64,000 nt of DNA, from assembly GCF_000143415.4 (NCBI RefSeq), contig NW_003314330.1, forward strand, positions 372,001 through 436,000, given 5' to 3'. Shown piece by piece: positions 49,001 to 59,997 of this stretch (position 1 is the stretch's first letter; each line of letters begins with the position of its first letter). This DNA is from Selaginella moellendorffii (taxonomy: Eukaryota; Streptophyta; Lycopodiopsida; Selaginellales; Selaginellaceae). A program made the position numbers and the translations under genes. The notes under the pieces were generated by a model. That model worked only from the letters and a program-made list of their open reading frames with translations, searched no databases and was not told the origin of the DNA.

Positions 49001-50300
49001 CTCAGCACGCCTCGTGTCGGGAGCAGGGTTCACTGACTTTCCGGGAACTGAGTTTGCCTTGAACGATATAGTTTCTGCGGACTTAGTTGTGAAAGCTTGC
49101 GCTGCTGCTGACTGCGGCTTGGTTGTGGAAACCTGCCCTGCTGCTGGCTGCGACTTAATCATAAGAACTTGCCCTACTGGTGGCTGCGACGGCGAAGGAA
49201 CAGATGGTGAGAGTGGCGCCGAAGACACGGAAGGAAAATTCGGTGAAGAGACAGAGTATGGCGATATATTAGGAGCTGTTTCGGACAGAGGCAAAGGTGG
49301 AAGCACGGATGGAACAGTACCGAAGGACGAAGAAGACGATGACGATGAGCACGAGAATGGTGGAGGAACCGGAGGACACGAAAATGGCGGCGTTGAGAAG
49401 TAAGGAATTTTGTGTTGCTGGCTGGACTTGGATCCGCTATCAACCTGACTGCTACCTCCGGGAGATGGAGAGGGTGGTGGTGATGTTTTCAAAAGTGGTG
49501 GCAGAATCGGCCTCGGAGCTGGACCGTCAATGCTCCACGACGTCGCAGCAACCAGCGCCTCGCCCCTCACAAGGCTGTTCCAGTACCACACGCGGCTAGC
49601 AGCTCCCAGGAGCGATGGAGATATGTAAGCTCCCGCCGGACACGCTAGTAGGACGTTGTAGTTCCTCATACGGAGCTTGTGGAGAGCTGTGGAGAAGTCC
49701 CGATCTCCAGATATGAGAAACAAATGCGCTGGAGGAGGATTTTCGATCGTCCACAGTATAAGATCCATGAGCAATGCTCTGTCACTCGATTCCGACTCCT
49801 TCCCACCTGGAGTTACAAAGAAGAAAAACGTAAGCAAAGAAAAGAGAGAATTTTTGGACCTGATGGTACGTGATGGAGACGAATTCCAGTGGCCGAGAGG
49901 CTCTCCTGGACACTTCGCGAGAGCTGGAGCATGTCGCCATAGCCGGAGATGCTCACGGGACCTTTGAATCCGCTGGATCGCAAGCCCGAGACAATGTTGA
50001 GCCCCACGCGATGCGCATCGATCCCATACGGCACATTGCAATTCTCGAAATCCCACCACACCCCGATCTTCACTGCCGCGCCACCCGCATCCCATCCGGC
50101 GCCATAGACCGCGGCATTCCGATCATCGGCGGCATCCACGGCCAGAGCCTGGCATTCCGGAGTGGAAAATATCGAGCGGGAGGGAAGCGATCGATGCTGC
50201 GATGAATCAATCCCCTGAGAATCGCAGGCGAGGAGGAAAATCAAACTACCTGGATGCTGCGGAGGAGGAATGCGGGCTTGATCTTGGCGAGGCGCGTCAT
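46071..50300 (-). CDS. NYN-domain nuclease with two OST-HTH/LOTUS domains (MNU-like), probable mitochondrial
   Basis: The first exon (50300 down) encodes MTRLAKIKPAFLLRSIQ, a basic amphipathic presequence, and is spliced to GIDSSQHRSLPSRSIFST. The NYN (PIN-like) nuclease follows: GVWWDFENCNVPYG, GYGDM, SSDRALLMDLILWT and LFLISGDRDFSTALHKL, with the acidic metal-binding residues in place. After a Pro/Ser linker come two OST-HTH domains (HPKGLWLGDLQAQMLSRKI and YPKGIWLAELHAQLVARNI). A long acidic low-complexity tail continues through short exons to VITL at 46071. Arabidopsis MNU1 and MNU2 share NYN plus OST-HTH and process mitochondrial transcript 5' ends. The tail exons keep frame but could belong to a separate unit. 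A short upstream frame (MAGRGA) precedes the start. Confidence 0.85.
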
Positions 50301-50538
50301 GCTCCTCTCCCCGCCATGCCCAAAACCCTGAACCCTAGACCTAGAGATAAACGTGGCTTATGTTTAAAGGCCTTTAAACACGATTGGACATTCTTGTGTA
50401 AAGAATGGACAAAAATTTTAGTGGAATGTTTTTTACTACTTGTCACTGCCCACTGAACCACGTGGACCAACTATTTTTAAAAATATAAACCAGAGCCTTT
50501 TTTTCTCTAGGGCTCTTGGATAGGTCTAGCATCGCTGA

Positions 50539-53264
50539 ATGGAAAGCCAAGGCCTGGCGCTGGTGGATGTAGAGCGCGGCGATGGCAACGGTACCGATTT
50601 CAAGGAGCCGCTGCTGCCGCGCAAGAAACCTCACTTCCCAGTCTTCGCTACGGGCAGTGAGAGTTTCTCCTTCACCGGGATCATCAAATCGGATGTGTCG
50701 AGCCTCGAGAGCTTGGATTACGAGTAAGATCACTTGTCTAGTTCCTCTCTTTCGATCCGATCTGGAATTTTTGGATCCTGGCTGCTAGGATCGTGGAGAA
50801 TGATGTGTTCAAGCAGGATTGGAGAGCTCGCACGAACTACGAAGTGCTCCAGTACGTTATTATGAAATGGACGTTTGCGTGCCTCATTGGAGTACTCACT
50901 GGCCTCGTGGCATTGCTGATCAACTTGGCGGTGGAGAACATCGCTGGAGCTAAGCTCCTTATCACACTCAAGCTCCTTCAATCGAATAGGTAGGAACCTT
51001 TTGTTTTCACTCTTCCTTTTCTTTTCCATGTCGGTGTTCTTATTTATTACAATGAGATCTACAGATATGTGCTTGCAGGACTGCTGCTTACTGGGATCAA
51101 TCTAGTTCTTGTGTTATTTTCCTCGGTTCTGTGCGTCTACTTTGGTCCTGCTGCTGCCGGTTCCGGGATTCCTGAAGTAAAGGCTTATCTCAATGGTATC
51201 GACGCTCCAGAGATCTTGGCACCCAACACCTTGGTGGTGAAAGTAAGTAAGCTTTTCCACACGTAGACTTAAACTCATGTAACGGAGATAATTTGCAGAT
51301 CCTGGGTAGCATAGGGGCCGTGTCCGCTGGATTATGTGTTGGAAAAGAAGGGCCTCTAGTGCATATCGGTGCTTGTATAGCTTCTTTGCTGGGACAAGGT
51401 GGATCAAAGCGATACCACCTCAGATGGAAATGGCTGCAAGTTTTTAAAAAGGATAAAGACCGTCGTGACTTGGTGACTTGTGGTGCTGCAGCTGGAGTTG
51501 CAGGAGCATTCAAGGCTCCTGTTGGTGGAGTACTGTTTGCCCTTGAAGAGGCATCGTCATGGTACCTGATTTCTTTTTCCTTTTTCCTCCTGCGTATTCA
51601 CTCGCGTTTTCTTCACAGGTGGCGCAGCTCTCTCTTGTGGAGAACATTCTTCACCTCGGCTGTGGTTGCCGTAGTACTCAGGATCGGCAGCATGCTGTGC
51701 AAGGAAGGAAAGTGTGGGCTCTTTGGAGCTGGTGGCCTGATTCTCTTTGACGTTAGCGATGTGGTCGTTGGTTTCTCACTTCTGGACTTTCTTCCGGTGG
51801 TGGTCTTGGGTGTAAGCGGCGGTATCATCGGCAGTATCTTCAACAAGCTGAGTTCCAGGACTTGTGTGTTCTATTCGCATTATCTGCACAAGTAAGTCTG
51901 TCACAGCTATCATTGAGCTATCTCCTAATGATTTTGATACACCAGGAAAGGTTCGCTCGCTAAGGTGATGCTGGCATGCTTTGTCGCCCTCGTCACCTCG
52001 ATTTTCTGCTTGTGCCTCCCTGCGCTGGGGCATTGCAGACCGTGCCCGCATGAGGCTCTTATGGCAAACGAGTGTCCCAGCTACGGGCGAACAGGAAACT
52101 TCAAGAAGTTCAACTGCGAAGCTGGCCATTACAACGACCTGGCGAGCTTGTTATTCACAACAAACGACGACGCCATTCGGAACCTGTTCAGCACCAACAC
52201 TCCGCAAGAGTACCATTACGCGTCGGTGCTCATTTTCCTCGTCGAGACGTTCCTGCTTACGCTGATGACTTACGGGATCGCGGTGCCGTCGGGTTTATTC
52301 ATTCCAGTCATCCTCAACGGGGCTTCCTTTGGCCGACTGGTGGGCATACTCATGTCCGCGTCACACAACTTGAAGCTGGACGAAGGCCTGTACGCGGTGC
52401 TCGGTGCGGCGGCTTTCCTCGGTGGCTCGATGAGGATGACCGTGTCACTCTGCGTCATCCTTTTGGAGCTGACCAACAACTTATCGATGCTGCCGCTCGT
52501 CATGCTCGTCCTCCTCATCTCCAAGACAGTGGGAGATATATTCAACAAGGGACTCTACGACATCCACGTCCGTCTCAAGGGGTTTCCTCTGCTCGAATCG
52601 CACTCGGAGCCATTCATGCACCAGCTGACGGCCGCGGACGCGCTGAAGAACCCGCTGGTGAAGATGGCCCGGGTGGAGAAGGTCGGGGTCATCATGGACA
52701 TTCTCAGGAACACGAGGCACAACGCTTTCCCGGTCATCGATTTCTCCTCGCCACCTGGGAAGCCTGTCTTCTGCGGACTGGTGCTGCGCTCCCATCTCCT
52801 GGTGCTGCTCAAGCACAAGGCCTTTCAGCCCAGGAGGGATTCTTCGCTGGACATCCTCAAGCTCTTCTCCGGCTTCGATTTCGCAAAGCCCGGCTCCGGG
52901 AAAGGCATGGTCATTGACAACATAGAAGTGAGCAGCGAGGAAGACGGCATGTACATCGACATGTATCCCATTACGAACGCGTCACCGTATACTGTATTGG
53001 AGACGATGTCATTGGCGAAAGCGTACACATTGTTCCGCCAACTTGGCCTACGGCATCTTTGCGTCATGCCCAAGACCCCACAGGTAAGTTTTGAATAGTT
53101 CTATGTTTCATTGTCAATTAACTCACGCTCTATACACACAGGACGAGCCGATCTTAGGAATTTTAACGCGCCACGATTTTGTGCCGGAAAACCTGTTGAC
53201 GCTGTATCCGTACCTCAAGCACAAGGCTACCAAGGTTCCCAGGCTTTCCAGCTTCCTGGCTTGA
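50539..53264 (+). CDS. CLC anion channel/exchanger, plant endomembrane type
   Basis: Exons join to a full CLC with N-terminal dileucine-like EPLLPRKK and multiple helices. Selectivity motif 1 is AAGSGIPEVKAYLNG (residues 161-165 are GSGIP): a serine as in chloride-type CLC-c/g, not proline as in nitrate-type CLC-a. The gating glutamate is present in GKEGPLVHIG (Glu205), as is the inner proton glutamate in FALEEASSWW, which suggests anion/H+ exchange. YGIAVPSGLFIPVILNGASF is the third signature. Two CBS domains close the protein (KMARVEKVGVIMDILRN, and SLAKAYTLFRQLGLRHLCVM), ending KVPRLSSFLA. It probably resides in the vacuole or Golgi membrane. Confidence 0.94.
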
Positions 53265-53403
53265 TTCATTATCTACTGTGATTTGTTATTATCCTTCATT
53301 GCAGTGCGATGTTCTTCATGTGTACAGAGGTCGAAACATAATGGTATCAGCGGGATTTTTCTTCCAGTTTTTTAGAACTTTTTAAACTATAAATCTATTG
53401 GCT

Positions 53404-54447
53404 TCAAAACATGTAATAATAATGAAAGATATGGTCACACCCATGTCCATTGATTATGAGACAAAACATGAGCACTATAAATATGAAAAACAAGACAATG
53501 GGCTCCTCAATCGCTCCATAAACAAACAGTATAACAAGTAAAACCACCTCTAAGGAAAGGGCTATGGACGCCCCCTGTTTCATGTCTTCTTCTTGTTCCA
53601 AGCTCGTGAGATCGGCTGGCAGGCTGTTACCGGTGGCATCGGCAAAGTCTTTGAGAATCTTCTTGGCGACTCTTTGCTGGGGATCGAAGTGCTTGAGATA
53701 GCTCCTTGGAGAATCCAGCATCAAAGGCGAGATGTTGACAACGTAGACGAAGGCGAGGCAGGCGTTGAAGAGGTATACGTGCCGCCATGTTGGTAACAGC
53801 GGGATGGCGATCACGGGAAGGAGCACGGCGAACTGGATGCAAACGATTGTCCATGCCGCATTTGAGAGGCTGTGCTTGCCGTGACACCACCGATCCTCGT
53901 CGAAGACGTGGAAGATCCCCATCTGGATGTTGGAGACGTAGCAGAAGAACTTGACGATTTCAAGGGGGAAGGCGTTGGGAGAGATTGTGAGCCAGATCTC
54001 ACATAGGGCTCCAATGAAGAATGTGCAGCTTATGATCCATTTCTTGCTGTGCACGACGTGGGCAAGCAAGCCTGCGTGGGAGAAAAGGTGGCGGAAATCA
54101 AATATTGCGAAGACCAAGGCTTGGAGAATTAAGGACTTACCCATTAAAAGGATCTCCAAGACGATCGAGAAGCCCAGGAATGGCTGTAGAGGAGCATCCT
54201 GATCGCCTCCAGTGATGCTCACTAGCTTAAACGCTAGCGAGTGGTGGAATGTATGTTTTGATCCCCAGAAAACGTATGCCAAGTGAAAGAAACTGACCAC
54301 GCAGCTTAGGGAATAGAAGATACTTTGTCGTTGAAACAGCCACTCATGCTTCGCCCATCCGTGCTCAATCTCTTCCAGTGAATACTGACCATTGCGATTA
54401 GCACGACTAATTCCTCGTAGCAGCCCTTCTTCAAGTCGACTCTCCAT
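53404..54447 (-). CDS. Multi-pass membrane protein of unrecognised family, copy A
   Basis: An intron-less frame of 347 residues starts MESRLEEGLLRGISRANRNG. It has a charged N-terminus with the shared motif EEIEHGWAKHEWLFQRQSIF, then about seven or eight hydrophobic helices (SCVVSFFHLAYVFWG, FLGFSIVLEILLMG, WIISCTFFIGALCEIWLTIS, FAVLLPVIAIPLL, and others). A conserved cytosolic-looking loop, KKILKDFADATGNSLPADL, sits before the last two helices. The end HIFHYYYMF is His/aromatic-rich. It is a tandem paralogue of the gene at 54508-55439. I do not recognise the family or function. Confidence 0.75.
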   Translation of the reverse strand: MESRLEEGLLRGISRANRNGQYSLEEIEHGWAKHEWLFQRQSIFYSLSCVVSFFHLAYVFWGSKHTFHHSLAFKLVSITGGDQDAPLQPFLGFSIVLEILLMGKSLILQALVFAIFDFRHLFSHAGLLAHVVHSKKWIISCTFFIGALCEIWLTISPNAFPLEIVKFFCYVSNIQMGIFHVFDEDRWCHGKHSLSNAAWTIVCIQFAVLLPVIAIPLLPTWRHVYLFNACLAFVYVVNISPLMLDSPRSYLKHFDPQQRVAKKILKDFADATGNSLPADLTSLEQEEDMKQGASIALSLEVVLLVILFVYGAIEEPIVLFFIFIVLMFCLIINGHGCDHIFHYYYMF

Positions 54448-54507
54448 AAAATCGCACAGAACCTAAACTTAAACCTTAAATTAATGAATAAATATTACAA
54501 ATCATTA

Positions 54508-55439
54508 TTATTGTAATGGAAAGCACAAGAATTTTGGAACAAATTTACCACCGCGCTCCAACCAACAATACATCAAAGCAAGTTCCTGCGCAAGTGCAAC
54601 CAGAACCTTTGCTTTGCTCATACTTTGCTCTTTCAGAACTGGGCGATCTTCAGGCAGGATGTTCTCAGTTGCATCTGCAAAATCTTTGACCACGTCGATG
54701 GCGCACTTCTGATCCGAAGAGAAGCCCCTTAAGCACCACAAGTAGTCCACGGGAGAGTCCGTCATGTGTGGCACGATGAAAGCCAAGTACGCAAACGTAA
54801 AGCATGCGTTCCACTCGAGCAAACACTTCCAAGTCGATAAGTGACGGGCAGCAAGAATGGGCCAGAAGATCCCAGCTTGCAAACACAAGAAAACCAGTAC
54901 CGTCGTGGCGGGATCATCGCGCTTCCCATGAAACCAGAAATCTTCCTCAAACCAGTGGCAAATTCCCATGAATACGTTGGAGACGTAGCAAAATGAGATG
55001 ATAACGTCAAGCATGCACAAGACAACCTCATTCGAGCATACCGTGAGCCAAACGCTAGCAATCGCACCGATCAAAAGAGTGTACTTAAGAAAACACCTCT
55101 TGCTACGAACGACCGTCCTGATCAACCCTAGAGAAAGAGAAAGGTGGCGGGTGTTGGCAAGAGAGTTTCCTGTGGAAACTTACCGCTGACTATGATCTCT
55201 CCAAGGAGAACAAAACCCACAAAAGCGTACGTAGCGGGGTGACTTGTTTTGTTGATCACCGATACGAGATTGTGGAAGGCATGGCCCCAAAAGATCCATA
55301 TCAAATGAAACACAGTGACAACGTAACTCAGCCCAAAGAAAAATCCTTGGCGCTGGAAAGCCCAGCCGTGATTCACCCAGCTTCGCTCGATATCTCTCAA
55401 GGAATGTTTGCGAGGATCTAGGAAGCCTTTACTCTCCAT
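54508..55439 (-). CDS. Multi-pass membrane protein of unrecognised family, copy B
   Basis: Two exons, the first starting MESKGFLDPRKHSLRDIERS. One intron at about 55126-55190 (GCG|GTAAGT to TCTAG) joins VSG to LIRTVV. It shares with copy A the motif W.NH.W.FQRQ near the N-terminus (SWVNHGWAFQRQGFFFGLSY), FHLIWIFWG, FCYVSNVFMGICHWFEED, DSPVDYL and VVKDFADATENILPED. It ends after FLCFPLQ, shorter than copy A: the two last helices of A are missing or lie in an unrecognised further exon, as GGTGGTAAAT near 54551 could be a donor. A telo-like AAACCCTAA lies just upstream of the start. Function unknown. Confidence 0.68.
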
Positions 55440-55568
55440 TGCCCAGATAGATATAAACCCTAACTCCAGTTAATCTAAGTTTTTGAGTGCTCTGTTTTTA
55501 GGGTAACATTTTTTTGGTAGGGTAAAGTTCTAGCATTGCGAACAAGGTTTTGGGATAGGAGGGGGAGA

Positions 55569-56554
55569 ATGTCGGACTTCGATGTGAAGATCGACTATGT
55601 GTTCAAGGTAGTACTGATTGGCGACTCCGCGGTGGGCAAATCCCAGCTGCTGTCGAGATTCGCGCGCGACGAGTTCACCCTCGAGTCCAAATCCACAATT
55701 GGCGTCGAGTTCCAGACCCGCACCATTTCGGTCGACGGCAAGACTATCAAGGCGCAGATCTGGGACACGGCCGGCCAGGAGAGGTAAATTCCAATCGATA
55801 TCTCATCTCAGCTAGAGAGCTTCCTTCCGCCCCCGCCCCACTGTTACTAAATAGTTTCTCGTCCATGGAGTAACTTCCCGCAAATCTCTCTATACTTTTA
55901 GATCCTTATGCAGGAAATCTCTGCGCCCCTCTAGAGTCCGATAGATCCCTTCCACATTCATTCTAAGCTTTGAGAGATCTTCCCAGTCCAAGCTGTCTCC
56001 TCGATTTCAATAGATCATGGGAGAACCATAGAAGAGTTTTCTCCAGAGATCTTCCAAGCTGTCTCTTTAGCTTTACAAACTCACGAGGATCTCTCTCTTT
56101 GGCCAGGTACCGGGCGGTGACGAGCGCTTACTACCGCGGCGCGGTGGGCGCCATGCTCGTCTACGACATCACGAGAAAGCAAACCTTCGAGCACGTAGCG
56201 CGGTGGCTGGAAGAACTTCGCAACCACGCGGACAACAACGTGGTGATCATGATGGTGGGAAACAAATCCGACTTGAGCAACAGCCGGACCATGTCCGTGG
56301 AGGAGGGCCGGGAGTTTAGCGAGAAGGAGGGGCTCTACTTCATGGAGACGTCGGCGCTCGACTCCACCAACGTAGAGACGGCCTTCACGACGGTGCTGAC
56401 CGAGATCTACAAGATCGTGAGCAAGAAGAGCCTGGCTGCCGACGATCCAAACGGGGGACTGGCCAATGTGATGCCACCCGTGCCATCGGGCAACAAGATC
56501 CTCCTGGATGACGAGCTCACGGCGGTGAAGAAGAGGGCGTGCTGTAGTACGTAG
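55569..56554 (+). CDS. Rab GTPase, RabA (Rab11) class, RABA4-like
   Basis: Exons 55569-55783 and 56107-56554 give 220 residues, starting [18 protein letters not shown]. All GTPase boxes are present: P-loop GDSAVGKS, switch [11 protein letters not shown], switch [26 protein letters not shown] and [25 protein letters not shown] and [11 protein letters not shown] are RabA-type. The C-terminus KKRACCST carries the double cysteine for geranylgeranylation. RabA proteins direct trans-Golgi/recycling traffic to the plasma membrane and cell plate; RABA4 acts in tip growth. The single 323-bp intron is longer than most in this window. Confidence 0.93.
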
Positions 56555-57150
56555 CTTGCACTGATCATTGATTCTTCTATATATACATTATTAAGTTTTT
56601 TCTCTTTTATTTTAAAGTTTTGTAATTTTTTTCTGTTAAACATTTGCACTTGAAACATTATAATTTTGGATAGTGAATGAAAAATTTTGAAAATTAAAAT
56701 TATAAGTTTTATAAATTAATCTAAATAATTTTTAAATTTATTATATTTTAGTATTGAGTAAACTAAATGAGTTATCAATTTATAAAATATTTGATTTAAG
56801 TTATATTTATTTAATGTCATGATATGGTTTAGAGGTGAATTTTTTAGGATGAAGTTGTTAAATAGCTTTTAGAATATTAAATTAAACTGAGTAAAGACAT
56901 AACTAAATTTAAGAGGTTTACTTTTAACTTCTATTAATTTTTCCAACAAAATATAAATGATAATATATCATTAAATATAATTAAAAATATGAAGAAAATT
57001 TTAATATAATACAATTTTTTTTAGTTAAAAATTTAACATATATATATATTCAATTAACTTATATACAGGAGCGAGTGGTTCGAATTAAAAATAATTGATG
57101 GTTATCAAAATCCCACTATGCTAATATTAATATATTACATTATAAATATA
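56555..57150. other. AT-rich spacer leading into retrotransposon zone
   Basis: Very AT-rich DNA after the RabA gene, with an (AT)n run near 57040. No exon or RNA gene seen. Confidence 0.55.
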
Positions 57151-59997
57151 TATTTAGACCTAATATCATCCCCTCTTCTCAGAAAGATGGAATACAATTA
57201 AAATCTCTTAATTGATAGGCTGGGATTTTAATGAACATAAGAGGCACTAGTAAATTTGTAAGTGGTGTAATTTTTTCTAATCCTTTTATATAAAATAAGT
57301 TGTCACATATGTAAAATTTCTAGAGGATTGGACAGTTGAATATTATGCCTAACCTCATAAATTTGCAATCCAATTTGCCATAACATCTAATACAGTCCCT
57401 TCCATTAAGCAAGGAGACTCTTAAATAAATTACATAACATAAGATTGAGAAAAGAAAACAGCACTAAATCATATTTTATATTTTGTATGTGGATAATAAT
57501 AAAAGTTGTAGCACAGCTATTATCCCATTTATATGTAGCTCAAATGTTTAATAGACTTTGCTCAAACCACTGGATGTAAAATACTAATCCCAAGACTTAA
57601 CATCAATAACTCATGATAATCGTGAAGGTAAGCTCAACTCCATTGGCAATATTGGGTCATAACTAAATATAAGTTTATATGATGAGGCACAACTAAACTC
57701 TATACCTCTATAACATATGCAATCATCCTAATTGAAATATTAAAAGTTCATATAATTTGCAATTATCCCTTTAAAAGTTTAAATGAGTCAATTCTACCAA
57801 ACCATCCATTTGTGAATGATAAACACTAGTGTAAATATAGCATATCCTTAACTGAGACTATAAAGACATGAAGTGCCTCAACCATAAACGTTGGAACATT
57901 CTCTAAAAGAATATGCTCTAGATATAAATATTGAAATACCACTTAATTGAAGAAGAAATATCCAATAACAGTCACAGATGCCCTAACAAGAGCATCAACT
58001 TCCACCCACTAAATCAAATAGTCAAAAGTAATAATGATATATTTATTGTCAATAATCAACTGTGGAAAAAGTCCTATCAAATCAAATATGTAGTGTATGC
58101 GGTTTTCACCCTTTATTCTATGGTGATTTACTATAGGATAACCATGAAGTAAAACTTAAACCCTATATATGCCACGTGTCATATACCATGTGCCATATGC
58201 TATGTGTCCCAAGGACAACTTGAATTTCCATGCCTTAGGCCACTGAGTGAAGGTATAGAGCAAAATTCCTAAGCATGGAGCCAAGGAGTGATAGAACCGA
58301 AGCATAGAGCAACTCCCAAGCGTATAGCTCAAGGAGCAAAGGGACAGGAGGACAGAGCAACTTGGAATAGTCCTAAAATATCCAGCATCCCAATGCTAGG
58401 ACCAGTACTTAAAACGGAGCTCAATGAAGTTTAGCATTATTTTAGTATACTAATAGCCTAACGCAAGGCTTCACTAACTAGTATGGTGTGGAACTTGGGC
58501 TTAGACCCAAACCAAATGTAGAACAAAGACAAGCATGCAAGCAAGGGCTAGAGTATGCCCTCCCTTTGAGGAATGCATATTTTATACTTTCACCCTTAGT
58601 CAACCTTAGTACCAGGAGTTGGTCTTTATGACTAACTTGAAATTTACTAAATATGAAATAGAACTAGATTGTGAATTTGAACATGGGACGAACACCATTA
58701 TGTTCAAAACAATCTCTACATTCTATAGATATGCCAAATTAACAAATTTAGACACTTTCTATAAATAGCAATTGGGATCAAATAGAACTAACACAAAGTG
58801 CATGATAGCAAGGGTGTTTAACAAACATGGTAAATTATCATTTAGTGATAGTGAGGGACTAGTCTTAATACACGAGGGTATTTATCAAGCCAATGCAAGA
58901 CAAAACAAAAGAGAACTAAGAGCCAAGTTGAGTATGCTTAGTACAAAACACATAGAAGTTCCTATTTTATATTCATTTGGCTAAGTACAAATGTTAAACT
59001 CAATTTATTAACACTTAAACAAAAAGGACTGATAAAGGGTTTAGCTATACCAACCTCCTACCATCGTGGCAGTAAAAAAAGAATATCCAAAAGGACTCGC
59101 CGACAGGTAACTTTCGATACCCGTAGTTATATTCGCAACAAAATACCACCAACTCAGATGGATGGAAAACTACAATTGACTCCAACCATCCTTCCACAAT
59201 ATGATAGGGAGTATTATGAGTTTGACACTAAACACAATTATACATATACTAAATAACATTATGTTGCTTCTTTAGTTAATAGAAAGACTTGTGCAGCTTC
59301 TCAATCACATGAAAATATCTTATATCTCTATCTAAAATAGAAGAGTTATAGTAAGCGTAGAGAAAACGTGGAATAAATATTGAAGACACCACCAACTACA
59401 AATGGTCATTAAAGGATCAGTCCCCACAAAATAAAGAAAGTTGTCCTTAAGATGATATTAAAAATATAAATGCTGAAATGTCAAGTCATCAATAAGTATT
59501 GTATGATTCTTAAACCTATCATGAAGCTTTCAAATTCATAATTTAGCATTTGAGCCTCATAAACCTCATCAAGAGAAAGTAAATCTAAATCTACATCTTA
59601 TAAACACTGAATATCAAATATAGTGAATACTAATGGCATGGAATCCTTATCTAAAACATCCACTAATACTAAAGCAATAAGCTTATCAAGAACATAAGAA
59701 AAAAGTAAAGAAGGGAGAGGAGCTTAAAAAAGGCTATCAATATCAACTGTAGAACTCCTCAAATGATAAATGACCTCAAAAGTTATATATTTGAAACTTT
59801 AAAACAACCAAGTTATACAATTAACTAATTTCTTCTACTTTAATAATGAAGTGACTATACCCTTCAACAATGTCAAAAAACCATGCAAGTATGCATGAGA
59901 TTTCTCAAAACCCCAAACTACTACTAAGCACTCCTTCTCTATTGTGGAGTGGTTCATTTTTATTAGTTATAATTTATGATTGATAGGATGATATTGA
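57150..59997 (-). pseudogene. Decayed Ty3/gypsy pol (RNase H to integrase), split by a solo LTR
   Basis: Read on the minus strand, degraded pieces appear in the correct pol order. RNase H comes first (MNHSTIEKECLVVVWGFEKS near 59900, then TFEVIYHLRSS). Then the integrase core: ELVVFDLIGLFPQ spans the join across the inserted LTR, followed by YIIITFDYF and WVEVDALVRASVTVIG near 57960-58030, and EHILLENVPTF. DPILPMELSLPSRLS appears near 57630-57670. Frameshifts and stops are frequent. Protease and reverse transcriptase are not present. The left limit is approximate. Upstream sequence is cut off by the LTR at 59998. Confidence 0.72.
58089..59140 (-). mobile_element. Solo LTR (1052 bp) nested in gypsy integrase
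   Basis: On the minus strand it begins TGTTGCGAAT (59140) and ends CACTACA (58089), so it has TG...CA termini. It is flanked on both sides by the 5-bp repeat AAATA (58084-58088 and 59141-59145), a target-site duplication. No primer-binding site follows its 3' end. Removing it and one AAATA restores the integrase phrase ELV-FDLIG in the surrounding pol remnant. It aligns along its whole length with the LTR at 59998-61142 in opposite orientation. Confidence 0.82.

Noticed and set aside
58772-58984. 70-codon ORF inside the solo LTR
   Set aside because: It lies within LTR sequence on the strand opposite to the element and has no recognisable product.
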